From NCBI GenBank assembly GCA_019155205.2, contig JAHNZQ020000004.1, positions 626,658 to 690,657 of the forward strand: DNA of 64,000 bases, given 5' to 3'. Shown here piece by piece: positions 42,594 through 52,268 of the stretch (position 1 is the first letter of the stretch; each line of letters starts with the position of its first letter). The position numbers and the translations under genes are program-made. The notes beneath the pieces were generated by a model. That model saw nothing but the letters and a program-made list of their open reading frames with translations, did no database searches and was not told the DNA's origin. Origin of the DNA: Gracilaria vermiculophylla (Eukaryota > Rhodophyta > Florideophyceae > Gracilariales > Gracilariaceae).

Positions 42594-43667
42594 ATGGGAG
42601 ACCCACAAGTCATGCAGATTGACCCAGTGCACACACACAAGTCGCAACCACCGCAACTGTCCTCCAACACCAAAAACACGCAATCTCTCATGTGGATAGA
42701 AAAGTATCGTCCAGAGAAGCTGTCTGATCTTTTGTCCCATCATCAAATCATCTCCACCCTGAAAACACTCATTTCAAACAATAGACTGCCTCACTTGCTG
42801 TTTTGTGGTCCACCCGGAACCGGAAAAACATCCACTATACTCGCTTGCGCCAAGGAAATGTATGGACCTTCATACAAGAGCATGATTCTGGAGCTCAACG
42901 CATCTGACGATCGCGGCATTTTAGTTGTTCGCGACCAAATCAAGAGCTTTGCCTCCACTCGCCGCATGTTTTCCTCGGGCGTCAAGCTTGTCGTCCTGGA
43001 CGAGGCCGACGCCATGACCAGCGCCGCTCAGATGGCCCTTCGAAGGGTGGTGGAGAAGTTTGCCGCCAACACGCGCTTCTGTATCGTGTGCAATTACGTC
43101 AACAAGATTATTCCGGCATTGCAGAGTCGCTGCACCAAGTTTCGTTTCGGCCCGCTGCCGCGCGACGATGTGCGCAGTCGTGTCCGTGAAATTGCCCACA
43201 ACGAAAACGTCCCCCTCACAGAGGATGGTCTGCACGCGCTGCTTGATCTCGGCAACGGCGACATGCGCCGCATTCTCAACGTCTTGCAAAGCTCGCACAT
43301 GGCAGCTTCAGCCAGCGGCGCAAGCGTCAACGGTGATGCCATTTACGCCAACACCGGCGCCCCACATCCTGCCGATATTTCTCACGTTTGGAAGCTGTTG
43401 ATGCAGCAAGACTTTGACACTTGTTGTAAACAACTGCATCACCTGACCACGGTGAACGGCTTGGCACTCCAGGATATCATTACCGAGATTCTTCCACACG
43501 TCATAAATAGCGCCATGGGAGCGCAAGGAAAGATGTATGTGTACGAGCGACTCGCCGAAATTGAAGTCCGCCTGGCTGTTGGAGGCAATGTGAAACTGAA
43601 TCTTGCCGCTTTAGTCGGATGTTTTAAACTTGGTCAAGCTATCTCAATGGACAAAATGGTTTGCTAG
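42594..43667 (+). CDS. RFC3: Replication factor C small subunit (yeast RFC3 / human RFC5 type)
   Basis: 357 residues from the ATG at 42594 (AAAATGG context; an in-frame ATG at 42552 would add 14 residues). AAA+ clamp-loader subunit that opens PCNA and loads it on primed DNA. WIEKYRP (RFC box II) at 34-40, Walker A GPPGTGKT at 72-79, LNASDDRGI at 101-109, Walker B LVVLDEAD at 132-139, the SRC arginine-finger motif at 178-180, then GNGDMRRILN (sensor 2 region). The combination SDDRGI-x-x-VRDQIKSFAST is typical of the yeast RFC3/human RFC5 orthologue. Gene nomenclature differs between yeast and human. It ends 82 bp from the 3' end of SLX1, tail to tail; both act in DNA replication or repair, though the pairing may be accidental. 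Confidence 0.92.
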   Translation: MGDPQVMQIDPVHTHKSQPPQLSSNTKNTQSLMWIEKYRPEKLSDLLSHHQIISTLKTLISNNRLPHLLFCGPPGTGKTSTILACAKEMYGPSYKSMILELNASDDRGILVVRDQIKSFASTRRMFSSGVKLVVLDEADAMTSAAQMALRRVVEKFAANTRFCIVCNYVNKIIPALQSRCTKFRFGPLPRDDVRSRVREIAHNENVPLTEDGLHALLDLGNGDMRRILNVLQSSHMAASASGASVNGDAIYANTGAPHPADISHVWKLLMQQDFDTCCKQLHHLTTVNGLALQDIITEILPHVINSAMGAQGKMYVYERLAEIEVRLAVGGNVKLNLAALVGCFKLGQAISMDKMVC

Positions 43668-43749
43668 CACGTGTCGACGTCTGCGTATCAAAGCCTAACA
43701 CCTAATAACTCGTGCAAACAAACACACCTGTGAGCTTGCACATTGGCGC

Positions 43750-44589
43750 TCAGTCCCATTCTTCAAGAGCCTTACAAGTGCGCACGACAACAGACCAATG
43801 CATCTGGTTTTCGCAAGAGGGACATGTCACGCAATCGGGCAACATTCTGCTAGTTGCTCCAGCAGAGCTTCTGGCCATACAAGACAAATGGCTCACTGTT
43901 CCACATCCGGCACAGAAAGTTTGCGCTCTATCGAAAGTTGGCTTGCAACATACGCCACAAGGGCCTTGTATGGGCGTTGTGTTCAACTTTCCCCGATAGT
44001 TGTACGGCCCGCTTCGAAATTCTTCAATAGTTCCATGTTCAACTTGTTTGTGTCCAGGAAACTTTATCTTGTCGATGCCCCACTTGCCCCAATCCTCCCT
44101 TTTCGCCGTTATGGTTGGTGTGAGTGGACAGTGAGACCATGGCGGAACGCTAAGCAATGCGGCAAGCCTTTGTAAACAGCCACTTGGCGTGTGTATTCTT
44201 GTTTTGGGCAACGGCAGCGCGTCTGGTCGCCCATGGTGCCACTTCACAGGAATACACTTTTCTGAGTTCTGCCATGCCCATTCAAATTGCAGTGCCTGCG
44301 TTTTTGAAGAGAAACCATGAACAACAGCTATCATTTCCCATGGTCTGTGCCGTGATGTTCGACGCGCCCCGGCTGTCACTTCTCCGTTGTGTTGACGAAT
44401 TCGACGAGTTGGGTCCACCGTAAAACCTATGTACGTGCGATTCTTTGACCCGCGTTTTGGTGACAAAGACACGAGGAGGTAGCACGCTAGGAGTCGAGCT
44501 GGACCATTTTGAGACGGTAGCTGATCTTGCGATTCCAATGACGATGCTGAATCGTCATCCAAATCGTTCAGCAGGGGATTGCTAGCCAT
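43750..44589 (-). CDS. SLX1: Structure-specific endonuclease subunit SLX1
   Basis: 279 residues. An acidic N-terminus precedes the GIY-YIG nuclease domain: ACYLLVSL at 35-42 (the GIY-equivalent strand), [18 protein letters not shown] at 52-69 with the catalytic Arg, and the catalytic Glu103 in QFEWAWQ. The C-terminus is the RING/PHD-like zinc domain of SLX1 (CGVCCKP...[14 protein letters not shown]...CPSCE). With SLX4 it resolves branched DNA such as Holliday junctions and flaps. Length is close to the family's usual 250-300. Single exon, convergent with the RFC gene. Confidence 0.9.
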   Translation of the reverse strand: MASNPLLNDLDDDSASSLESQDQLPSQNGPARLLACYLLVSLSPKRGSKNRTYIGFTVDPTRRIRQHNGEVTAGARRTSRHRPWEMIAVVHGFSSKTQALQFEWAWQNSEKCIPVKWHHGRPDALPLPKTRIHTPSGCLQRLAALLSVPPWSHCPLTPTITAKREDWGKWGIDKIKFPGHKQVEHGTIEEFRSGPYNYRGKLNTTPIQGPCGVCCKPTFDRAQTFCAGCGTVSHLSCMARSSAGATSRMLPDCVTCPSCENQMHWSVVVRTCKALEEWD

Positions 44590-45106
44590 TTCGCTTCAGT
44601 GTTATGTTCTTCTACCGACAGGATGTCATGAGGTGTATTGAGACCGGTTCACGGCATGGGATGACGCAGATAAGCGATGTCGGTGCTTCACAAGGTCAAG
44701 ACGATTCTGGTTGTGTGGGTGATGTCCGGATGCGAACCATAAAGTCTGATTGCAAAATATAACAAACGAAATTCTAATTCGAACGGTTTAGTTCTGAACT
44801 TGTTTAACAAGTGGCTTTGGTGCACTGCCTGATCGTCTACTTTCTGTAGTGAAGCTTAGTGCTTTAGCATGGGAGCATGTTCACATTCTTACGGGAAAGG
44901 CAGCTAGCTAGCCAGGAAAGAAATGATTCTGAAATCTGAAAGCAACTTGAATTTAAATTTTTGTCGTTTTCAGAAGTCCCAATGGGAATAGTTGTTAACG
45001 GACCGAGTTACAACATGTCCAGAGTTCTAAGCATTAGTACCGAAAGAGGTTTGGGTCATGTTCTCAAACCCTGTGGATTCTTTTCAAGTTGTTTGTTCGA
45101 CAGAAC
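44590..45106. other. Divergent promoter region, SLX1 / small membrane protein
   Basis: 517 bp. An overlapping short ORF from 44961 in another frame is not supported. No element recognised. Confidence 0.4.
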
Positions 45107-45511
45107 ATGGCCTACCTCTACGAAACTGCTACTTGGAGGGCTGTAGTTAAGGCAACTCGCGATCCGAAGATACTGATCGCATTCTCCGCGGCTACAGTCG
45201 CAGGCGGCTACTTGTTTGCGAAAGGATCTCAAACTGCCACAGATGTTGCTTCAGAGAAAACAAAAGAAGAGATTGAACAGCATCTTCGAAAAGATTGGGA
45301 GGCGGCCCGATATGCAAAACACAGTAAGAATGCCCTTGCTGTCATGTTTGACAATGTGAAGAAGGAAAGTGACCCTGGTAACGAGAAACACAAGACATAT
45401 CCCGTCAAACTACCGGGAGTTATGTGGCACCCCAAGGTAGCAGAACGAGAACGAAAATCGGCTGAAGCAAAGAAACAGGCCACAAACAATGAGCCTCATG
45501 AAAACAAGTAG
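45107..45511 (+). CDS. Small single-pass membrane protein, unknown
   Basis: 134 residues from the ATG at 45107 (good context AACATGGCC; an in-frame ATG 18 nt upstream exists). The N-terminus is amphipathic and weakly basic, a hydrophobic stretch runs over about residues 23-38 (ILIAFSAATVAGGYLF), and the rest is charged, Lys/Glu-rich, with a KLPGVMWHPKVAERERK segment near the end. Layout fits an inner mitochondrial membrane protein, but I recognise no family. Divergent from SLX1. Confidence 0.55.
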   Translation: MAYLYETATWRAVVKATRDPKILIAFSAATVAGGYLFAKGSQTATDVASEKTKEEIEQHLRKDWEAARYAKHSKNALAVMFDNVKKESDPGNEKHKTYPVKLPGVMWHPKVAERERKSAEAKKQATNNEPHENK

Positions 45512-45811
45512 ACACTTGAATACTTGCCGAGCTGCCTCAGGATGTGAAAAGCTCATGCTTTTACATATTGAAGAGGTATGTGCCCTGTTCTGAAACAGTT
45601 TTGCATTCGGAGGGTAGAGCTGGTAGGAGGGCTACTCTTGTTTTGGATAAACACGATCGTAAATGCGCGTTTCGGACAATGGCTGATTTGGTTACCAATT
45701 CTAAATTACCTGTCCGTTCTCAAAGTTGATATCAATGCGGAACCATGAGTTCAAAACACAACGATTTGGACATGATCGACAGGGTTTCAAGAATGTGGGA
45801 AGAAACGGTCT

Positions 45812-46243
45812 TTATATCATTCTGGGCTTCTCATCTTTCTCTGACGCAGGCTCAGACGGGTCATTAAGGACACTCTTCATCCACAACTGCAAACCCTGCT
45901 CCCCGCCCCTTTTTGCTTCTCGCACTCCTTCCTGAGCATTTGTCAAAAGTTTTTCCAGAGTTAGCTCGTTTTTTTTCACGACAAGATCTCTTTCTTCTTC
46001 TAGTTGCTCTATTATCAGTTCTAATCTTTCGCGGTTTTCCTCGTATGCATATTTGTTCTTGACAGCCGTCGCTGCGACAGCAGTGGAAAGTCCTACAACG
46101 ATAAGATCTGCGTATTTTCGCAAGCCTCTTGATCTCGTTCTTTGACGCTGCGAAACACGCCTTGCAGCTTCGGCTAGTACTCGTGATGCTTCTGGGGATG
46201 TCATTGCTTGTGTCGCTCGAAGTAGCTGAGATGTCACACGCAT
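45812..46243 (-). CDS. Small membrane-anchored coiled-coil protein, unknown
   Basis: 143 residues. A basic, Arg/Ser/Ala-rich N-terminus without acids in the first 15 residues resembles a mitochondrial presequence. One hydrophobic stretch (about 46-62, LIVVGLSTAVAATAV) is followed by a predicted coiled coil (about 66-100, ENRERLELIIEQLEEERD) and an acidic tail. Family not recognised. It lies convergent to the preceding small membrane-protein gene with a 300-bp spacer that shows nothing else. Confidence 0.55.
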   Translation of the reverse strand: MRVTSQLLRATQAMTSPEASRVLAEAARRVSQRQRTRSRGLRKYADLIVVGLSTAVAATAVKNKYAYEENRERLELIIEQLEEERDLVVKKNELTLEKLLTNAQEGVREAKRGGEQGLQLWMKSVLNDPSEPASEKDEKPRMI

Positions 46244-46316
46244 AGTGCAGCTCGTTGGGTCTGTGTGAGTGGATCGGATGGTTGCGGAAACGTTCTCGTG
46301 TTGTGTCTAACCTTAA

Positions 46317-46638
46317 TTAAATGCTTCTTGATGTTTTTCCCTCTTCACTCTCTGGCTCGAAACGCCTAGCTGTTGTCATCCACGCTTCCAAGACGCGAGA
46401 CACGCGATTGTTCGGAGTGTACGACTCAATCGTGTACCGGCCTACCGTGCATGACATCGGCCGACTCCCCCCCTTAGCTAACGATTCTCTGATGGGCAAA
46501 AGCTGTTCAATAGGTCCGAGTGCTACAGAAGCAAAAATGCCTACCGCTACTGCCATTTTGCCACCCTGAAAAAACACAAAGTTTCAGAATTGTGCGGCGG
46601 ATTGATTCCTCTACTGTAAACAGGCGTACGAAAGGCAT
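46317..46638 (-). CDS. Possible two-exon small membrane protein
   Basis: Exon 1 46638-46615 (MPFVRLFT), intron 46614-46566 (GTAGAG...TTTTTTCAG, 49 nt, phase 0), exon 2 46565-46317; 90 residues. Alternatively translation starts at the Met inside exon 2. Hydrophobic stretch KMAVAVGIFASVALGPI near the N-terminus. Support is the acceptor sequence TGTTTTTTCAG|GGTGGC and the open frame of exon 2. It would be divergent from RPB3 with a 193-bp shared promoter. Family not recognised. Confidence 0.3.
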
Positions 46639-46831
46639 GAATACAATGTTTGGACTGCTTTGTTAGATATGTTGCGCAGAGTCCTCCCCCTCCCGCTCGC
46701 ACCCTCTTGTCGTCTTCGCCCCACGTACACGCGAAGACACGCTTCTAAACAAGAAATTAAGGGAATTTCAAGCGCTTGACTCAGCTTGCGTGACATTATA
46801 GAAGTTCGAACCCCAGAGGGAAGCATACACC

Positions 46832-47755
46832 ATGCCGTTCGGAAGACAACCAAACCTGGACATAAAAGAGTCCAGTCGCTTTTACATGGGGTTTTCTTTG
46901 ACAGGGACAGATGTCTCTATGGCAAATGCGATTCGACGAACTATGATCTCAGAAGTTCCGTGCATGGCAATCGATCTCGTAACCGTAAAAGAAAACACTT
47001 CTGCCTTGCACGATGAATATTTAGCCCACCGCCTTGGGCTTCTCCCCTTGTATTCGGAAAACGTGGATCGCTTTGACTATGGTTTTGACTGTGAAGAATG
47101 TGAGGATTATTGTGCAAACTGCTCCGTGTCTTTCGTGCTTCAAGTTCATGTACCGGGCACTGACAGCGTGCGCAACGTTACCAGTAAGGATTTGACTTGT
47201 TCTAACAAAGAAACCGAAGATTGGTGCCATGAAGTAAGACCTATACATGACTCTGGGGACGAAACCGACACAGGAAGTGGTATTCTGATTGCTCGTTTAT
47301 CTAGTTCACAGCGTCTTGACATTCAGTGCATTGCGAGAAAAGGCATTGGCAAAGATCATGCGAAATGGTCTACGGTGTGCACGGTGTCGTATAGAATTCT
47401 CCCGCCAGCCGTGGAGCTGGTGCTTGACAAGCTGAACTCCATGCTTGACAATGATGCGAAGGAGGACTTGGCGCGATACTCTCAAGGGCTGTTGAGATTT
47501 TCTAACAACCAACTGCAATACGAAGAACCGTTTCTGAAAGGGAGAATTGGAATCACACCGGATACGACAAGAAGAGCTGGGGAATTAATCACTGCGGCCG
47601 GTGGGCAGCCAAGCGAAGTGGTCAGATACAACTCAAAGCCAGAACGTTTTGATTTCACTGCCGAGACAACCGGGTCCATTACTCCTGCCTCTGCACTTCT
47701 CATGGCCCTGGATCTGTTAAAAAAGCGCGTTGACAATGTGATGGCGCACATATAA
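46832..47755 (+). CDS. RPB3: RNA polymerase II subunit RPB3
   Basis: 307 residues. Alpha-like subunit: GTDVSMANAIRRTMISEVP at about 25-43 (dimerisation domain signature), AHRLGLLPLYS at 65-75, and a zinc-binding set Cys87, Cys90, Cys94, Cys97 (CEECEDYCANC) typical of RPB3. The insert domain follows and the C-terminal long helix (ALLMALDLLKKRVDNVMA) completes the dimerisation fold. RPB3 pairs with RPB11 to nucleate Pol II assembly. The Cys spacing and WSTVCTVSYRILP segment favour RPB3 over the Pol I/III subunit RPAC1. Single exon, start at first ATG. Confidence 0.9.
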   Translation: MPFGRQPNLDIKESSRFYMGFSLTGTDVSMANAIRRTMISEVPCMAIDLVTVKENTSALHDEYLAHRLGLLPLYSENVDRFDYGFDCEECEDYCANCSVSFVLQVHVPGTDSVRNVTSKDLTCSNKETEDWCHEVRPIHDSGDETDTGSGILIARLSSSQRLDIQCIARKGIGKDHAKWSTVCTVSYRILPPAVELVLDKLNSMLDNDAKEDLARYSQGLLRFSNNQLQYEEPFLKGRIGITPDTTRRAGELITAAGGQPSEVVRYNSKPERFDFTAETTGSITPASALLMALDLLKKRVDNVMAHI

Positions 47756-47796
47756 TTGAAGGAAGCGCTCAGATGCCAGCATTCTGGTGTCGAGTG

Positions 47797-48009
47797 TTAC
47801 ATATACAATCCGTCGCTCTCATGAAGACTACGCTGTTTCCGGGCGATGTGCTGGTATAGTTTTCCAATGAATGCGCATGAATACAATAAAGTTATCACAG
47901 TTTTACAAGGAGTTAGATTTAAGGGTCCAAGGGCAACGGAAATGCTAGTCACTATCCTTGCGACGGCGACAAAAGTGAGCTGCTTGATGCTCTTCCCTCC
48001 CTGGGCCAT
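47797..48009 (-). CDS. Possible 70-residue membrane protein
   Basis: From the ATG at 48009 (the frame is open further upstream) a 70-residue product with a basic start (MAQGGKSIKQL) and two hydrophobic stretches separated by a Pro turn. Small organelle or ER membrane subunits look like this, but I recognise no family. Tail to tail with RPB3, 41 bp apart. Coding status unproven. Confidence 0.35.
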   Translation of the reverse strand: MAQGGKSIKQLTFVAVARIVTSISVALGPLNLTPCKTVITLLYSCAFIGKLYQHIARKQRSLHESDGLYM

Positions 48010-49189
48010 GATGATAAAAGAAACAGAGTAATCTTTCTTCACGAGCAAGTGCGGCTTATCTTTTCTTGAGCTAAGGACAATCTGCGGAAGTAATCTTGTG
48101 ACATACGGGCCACCGTGGATGTATATCCTTCTGATCAATCAACAGGACGCGCACAAACCAAAATTAATATAGACTTGCGCGATCTCAAAAGGACAAGGCA
48201 TTCGATTCACATCGGTCGCTTCATGCCAGAAGGCACGCTAGAGCACTTCTGCGGTAGCTACGAAGCTTTTCGCCAACACAATACACAAGCAATGGAGAGA
48301 AAAGGCGTCAGTAAACGGAAAATGGATGGAGACTGAAAAAATGTACACTAGGTATGGTTTCACCCGTGCCGGCATGACGAAACTAAGCCGTTCCGACCAG
48401 ATCATAGAATATACCGTGCTGGAGTTTGATCTACAGTCTTCCGTAAGGGATTCCGACGCCATTGATGTGACGTTCCCGCGGACGTGTAGGATAGCAGAAC
48501 GGAACGGGAACAAAAGCATCACGCAAAAAGCGGAGCATTTGCTCACCGCGGCCGCTGTGACCCAGACTGAGACGAGTTTGAAACGCGACGTAGAATTTGA
48601 AGACTTACGTTGTATGAAATGGAATCACGAAAAAGAGTCTCTTGAGAGATGACCGCACTTCGGCGGGCGGCACGATGATGCGATGATCATGGGGGAGACG
48701 ACGGCGAGGAAGCAACGAACCAAGTGCTTAAAAAGCACAAATGGCGCTGCGCTCCAAATCCTGGATCAAGTTTTGAAAAGTTTTGACAAAATCTATTTCC
48801 GAACTTTTCAGCGTGCGAAGGGCACATACGAGAGTTCACCAGAGAGTTCGACAACGCATAATACGTTTTGAACACGTGGTCGGAAACATAAATTGTGGAC
48901 AGCTGCTCTTAATCGCATTGCACTGAAAGCTCTGCCACACAAAAAATATCCACCAAAGTACAGTAAGCCTCCACTTACATGGCTCTGCATGCACGTGCTC
49001 GACGGGCGCAGCTGCCAGTAACAGCACGGGATTGGTCGAATACAATGTGCGAGAAACTGCCGTTTTGGGATTCATTTTCCGTAGGTTCCGCCCGTTCCGT
49101 GCCCGACGGGTGCCGCGGCGGTGGCATGCAGATAAAAAGCAGATAGGCACGCTCATGGCCGGCGGCCGGCGCTCACATTTGCATCCACG
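48010..49189. other. Intergenic upstream of GNL1
   Basis: About 1.2 kb. A 108-codon ORF at 48326-48652 (+), hydrophilic, is open but shows no recognised features and no clear start context. The region before GNL1 is more GC-rich. Confidence 0.35.
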
Positions 49190-51001
49190 ATGGGCAAGAA
49201 ACCTTTCTCTTCGAAGCAGAAGCGCGAGCAACTCAAGCAGAAGCGTCTGGCCGCTACTTCCAAGCACCCGTCCAACCTTCCCCACACATCCAAGCCTTCC
49301 CTCTCAGCCAATGCTGCCAGTCTGCCGTCTCTTCACGCTTCCTCGGCCGCCGCCAACAATACGGCTCGCCGTGCGCGCGGTCGAGCTCCCCGCCAGAACC
49401 CCCAGCGCTACCGCCTCCACCTTACCGAGTCTCCCTCGCAGAACCGCGCCCATGACCGCCAGCTGGCTTTTGTCCCACTGGAGCCGCACAAGCTGCCAGA
49501 GACATCGGTCCCCGAGGTGAGACCAGACGGCTTTCACATGCCGCGAAGACCAGCCTGGAGATATGACGATAGCGTAGAGCAACTCGACATCCGCGAAAGG
49601 AAAGCATTGCAAGCATGGATTCAGTCCGTAGACACAGACTCGTACTTTGAACGAAATTTGGAGACTTGGCGACAGCTGTGGCGCGTGATTGAGCGATCGG
49701 ACATTCTGGTGCTTGTGGCGGACGTTCGTTTCCCAGCGCTGCATTTCGTCCCAGACCTGTACAATTACTGTCAGGAACTGGGCAAGGGCATGGTGCTGGC
49801 GCTCAACAAGTGTGACCTTGTGTCAAACAGCCTTTTGCATGCGTGGCGATCGTACTTTGAGCGTCTCTATCCCGAGCTGGCTATTGCCATGTTCAGTTCG
49901 TTTCCGGATGCAAAGCTGCGTCCAGAGGACGCTAACTCTGAGTTGCTTAGCAAGCGCGAGAGAAGGATGGCTCGAGCAAAACTGTCCGCATGGGGCGCTG
50001 ACCAGTTGCTGGCTGCAATCAAGTCTTTACCGTTGGATGCGAAAAGAAGAGCATATTTGGACGAATGGCGGTCTCAGTTGGACGACTCCGACGATGAAGG
50101 TGCTACAGTGCAGATGCAACGCAGACCCAGGAGTACCTCACGACACATGAACCATGACAGTGACAGCTCAGACGAGGAAGGTTACGCAAGAAACAGCGCA
50201 GAGGGCGAGGAGGGATACAGAGTAGGCGAGGCTGGGAAAGACATCACTCGTACCGACATGATTACTATTGGGTTTGTGGGACACCCTAATGCGGGCAAGT
50301 CAAGCCTTATCAATGGCATTTTTCAGAAGAAGGTTGTGAGCACGAGTCGTACTCCAGGACACACTAAACATCTACAAACAATTTTTCTTTCGGAAAGCGT
50401 GCGACTGTGCGACTGTCCGGGATTGGTGTTCCCAGGACGCGCGCCTCGCGAACTTCAAATTCTTTCAGGAATGTTCCCTATTAGCCAAGTGCGAGAACCG
50501 TATGCCGCCGTCAGGTATCTCGCCGAACGCGTCCCGTTGGTGGATATACTCGGATTGAGCGTCGTTGTGGATCGACTGGAGAAGTACGTACAGGAAGAAG
50601 GGTACATTCGCGAGGGATGGACTGCATGGAAGATTTGTGAGGCATGGGCTGTGAAGAGAGGGTTCCGAACCGCAAAGGCGGCGAGACTGGACGTGTTCCG
50701 AGCGGCCAACAGCATCTTGCGGCTGGCGTTGGATGGACGGATTGTGCTGGCTACTACTCCGGTGGGGTATGTGGAGGATGAGAAGACTGAAGAAAGTGCT
50801 GAAGTGATGTACAGCAAGGGTGAGAGTACGACCATGGCCATTGACGGGCATGCCAATTGCGACAGTGTGAATATGATTGACAGTGAGCACGTAATTGACA
50901 GCGATGATGGTAGCAGTGTTGAAAGCGTCGACGATTCTTGTGAGGAAGAGAGTTTGTCGCATGCAGGGCGCAACGTTTTCTTGTTGCTCGAAAATGAGTA
51001 G
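49190..51001 (+). CDS. GNL1: GNL1-type circularly permuted GTPase
   Basis: 603 residues. The N-terminus MGKKPFSSKQKREQLKQKR is the basic nucleolar-type start of GNL1. The G motifs are in permuted order: G4 NKCD at 206-209, G1 GHPNAGKSS at 364-372, G2-like Thr in TPGHTKH, G3 DCPG at 408-411. The stretch FERNLETWRQLWRVIERSD at about 155-173 is characteristic of GNL1 rather than LSG1 or NOG2. An acidic linker (about 300-345) separates G4 and G1. Members of this YlqF/YawG family act in ribosome assembly; GNL1 itself is less well studied. Length agrees with animal GNL1 (about 600). Acidic C-terminus. Single exon. Confidence 0.9.
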   Translation: MGKKPFSSKQKREQLKQKRLAATSKHPSNLPHTSKPSLSANAASLPSLHASSAAANNTARRARGRAPRQNPQRYRLHLTESPSQNRAHDRQLAFVPLEPHKLPETSVPEVRPDGFHMPRRPAWRYDDSVEQLDIRERKALQAWIQSVDTDSYFERNLETWRQLWRVIERSDILVLVADVRFPALHFVPDLYNYCQELGKGMVLALNKCDLVSNSLLHAWRSYFERLYPELAIAMFSSFPDAKLRPEDANSELLSKRERRMARAKLSAWGADQLLAAIKSLPLDAKRRAYLDEWRSQLDDSDDEGATVQMQRRPRSTSRHMNHDSDSSDEEGYARNSAEGEEGYRVGEAGKDITRTDMITIGFVGHPNAGKSSLINGIFQKKVVSTSRTPGHTKHLQTIFLSESVRLCDCPGLVFPGRAPRELQILSGMFPISQVREPYAAVRYLAERVPLVDILGLSVVVDRLEKYVQEEGYIREGWTAWKICEAWAVKRGFRTAKAARLDVFRAANSILRLALDGRIVLATTPVGYVEDEKTEESAEVMYSKGESTTMAIDGHANCDSVNMIDSEHVIDSDDGSSVESVDDSCEEESLSHAGRNVFLLLENE

Positions 51002-52268
51002 GGAAATATAGTTTGCTACTAGTTAGTTTCTAGAGATAAACCCATGGGCATTTGCAATAATTTTGCTGTTTACTGACGAAAAAGACAGCGAGCGATGAAT
51101 ACGGAGGAAGTGGGATTTAAACAGATTACGTCAAGTACGGGAATATAAAGAAAAGATTATGGTTTGACACCGCAGAAACCGCGAGTGATCCTCACCGCCA
51201 CTCGGACTCGTTTTCCTACAGCCAGCCACTGCGTGAAATCAAGGTGCTCCAGTGATGGCCTCCCCCGGTGCTTCCAACTTTGCACTAGCGTCAAGCCCCG
51301 CCTCCGCGGGACATGTCACCAGTACAGAGGCTTCCGTAGGGCAAGTCTTCTACGTGCACAAGAAAGGGCTTTCGATCCTGCTGAGGCATCCACATAACCA
51401 CACCTCCGCTTGGATGACAGCAGGACGCGACGCCCGCCGGTGGAAACGGGGCGACTCCGTGTTGTATATATTGGTGACTACATGGGCGACGCGGAGTGGG
51501 GGGTCGTGGGTTCGAGACTGTGCGGCGGTGTGTAAGTTTGGCGGACTTGTTTTGGCGGGGGTGCGCTGGGGGCGGCGGTTTGCGGGCGCGCAAATTGACG
51601 GCGGCGGTGGAGGAATGCGTGGCCAGCGAGTGAAAGCAGTGAAAGCAGCGCGGTGGCACCCAAATATCTACTGTCGTCACGCGGCCGCCCGTTCCACAGC
51701 ACGTCGAATAACGGTCGGCCACCAACGCAATATCGCTGCCTTCCACGTGTCCAGCGCCCTGCAGCGCGCGTGCTTAAAAACAAGGTGCAGCGCACGCGTG
51801 AGCGCGCCCGTGCCGCCTCTGCGCTTCACTTTGAAATACGCGCTGCCGCGCGTCTGCTACGCCCGCCAGCGCTTGACCGTCACCGCGCGCCCCACCCGCC
51901 CCACCCGCCCCCGCCCGCCCCGCCCGCTCCCTGCCTCGCCGCCCTCGCTTGTGCGTCTGCGTTTCGCGAGCAACTTTGCGCTTGGGAACGTTGTTTCTCG
52001 GCTCGTGCTGCCGCGCCTTTCGTTCGCGTCCGCTGCCGTTCGCCAACCTTCCCGTTCGAGCCGGGCCGCTCTTGCACAGCTTCCGTCCTTTCCGTCGCGC
52101 TTCGTCTCGCGTCCGCCCCCTGCAACCTTTCTTTGCCTCAAAGTCATCCCCCGCCCCCCAAATTCGCCCCTCTGCCCCCAGCTCGCCTCGCTTCCCCCTC
52201 CCCCCTCCTCCCCCGCTGCCTCTGTTTTGGCGCCCTACCACTGTCATTCTCGCTCCGGCGATGTTCTC
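51002..52268. other. Intergenic and leader of F-box/SPOC copy 3
   Basis: 1.27 kb. The F-box/SPOC frame stays open upstream to 51252, but the extra 339 residues are Arg/Ala/Pro-rich and lack similarity to copy 1. Strong pyrimidine-rich tract 52100-52230 just before the chosen start. Antisense ORFs here are shadows. Confidence 0.45.

Noticed and set aside
46795..46825. GTTCGAACCCC resembling a reverse-strand tRNA B-box
   Set aside because: The T-stem does not pair and the site lies in the RPB3 leader.
51252..52268. 339-residue N-terminal extension of F-box/SPOC copy 3
   Set aside because: Arg/Ala/Pro-rich and not matched in copy 1; the ATG at 52269 aligns with the RKRPAS segment.
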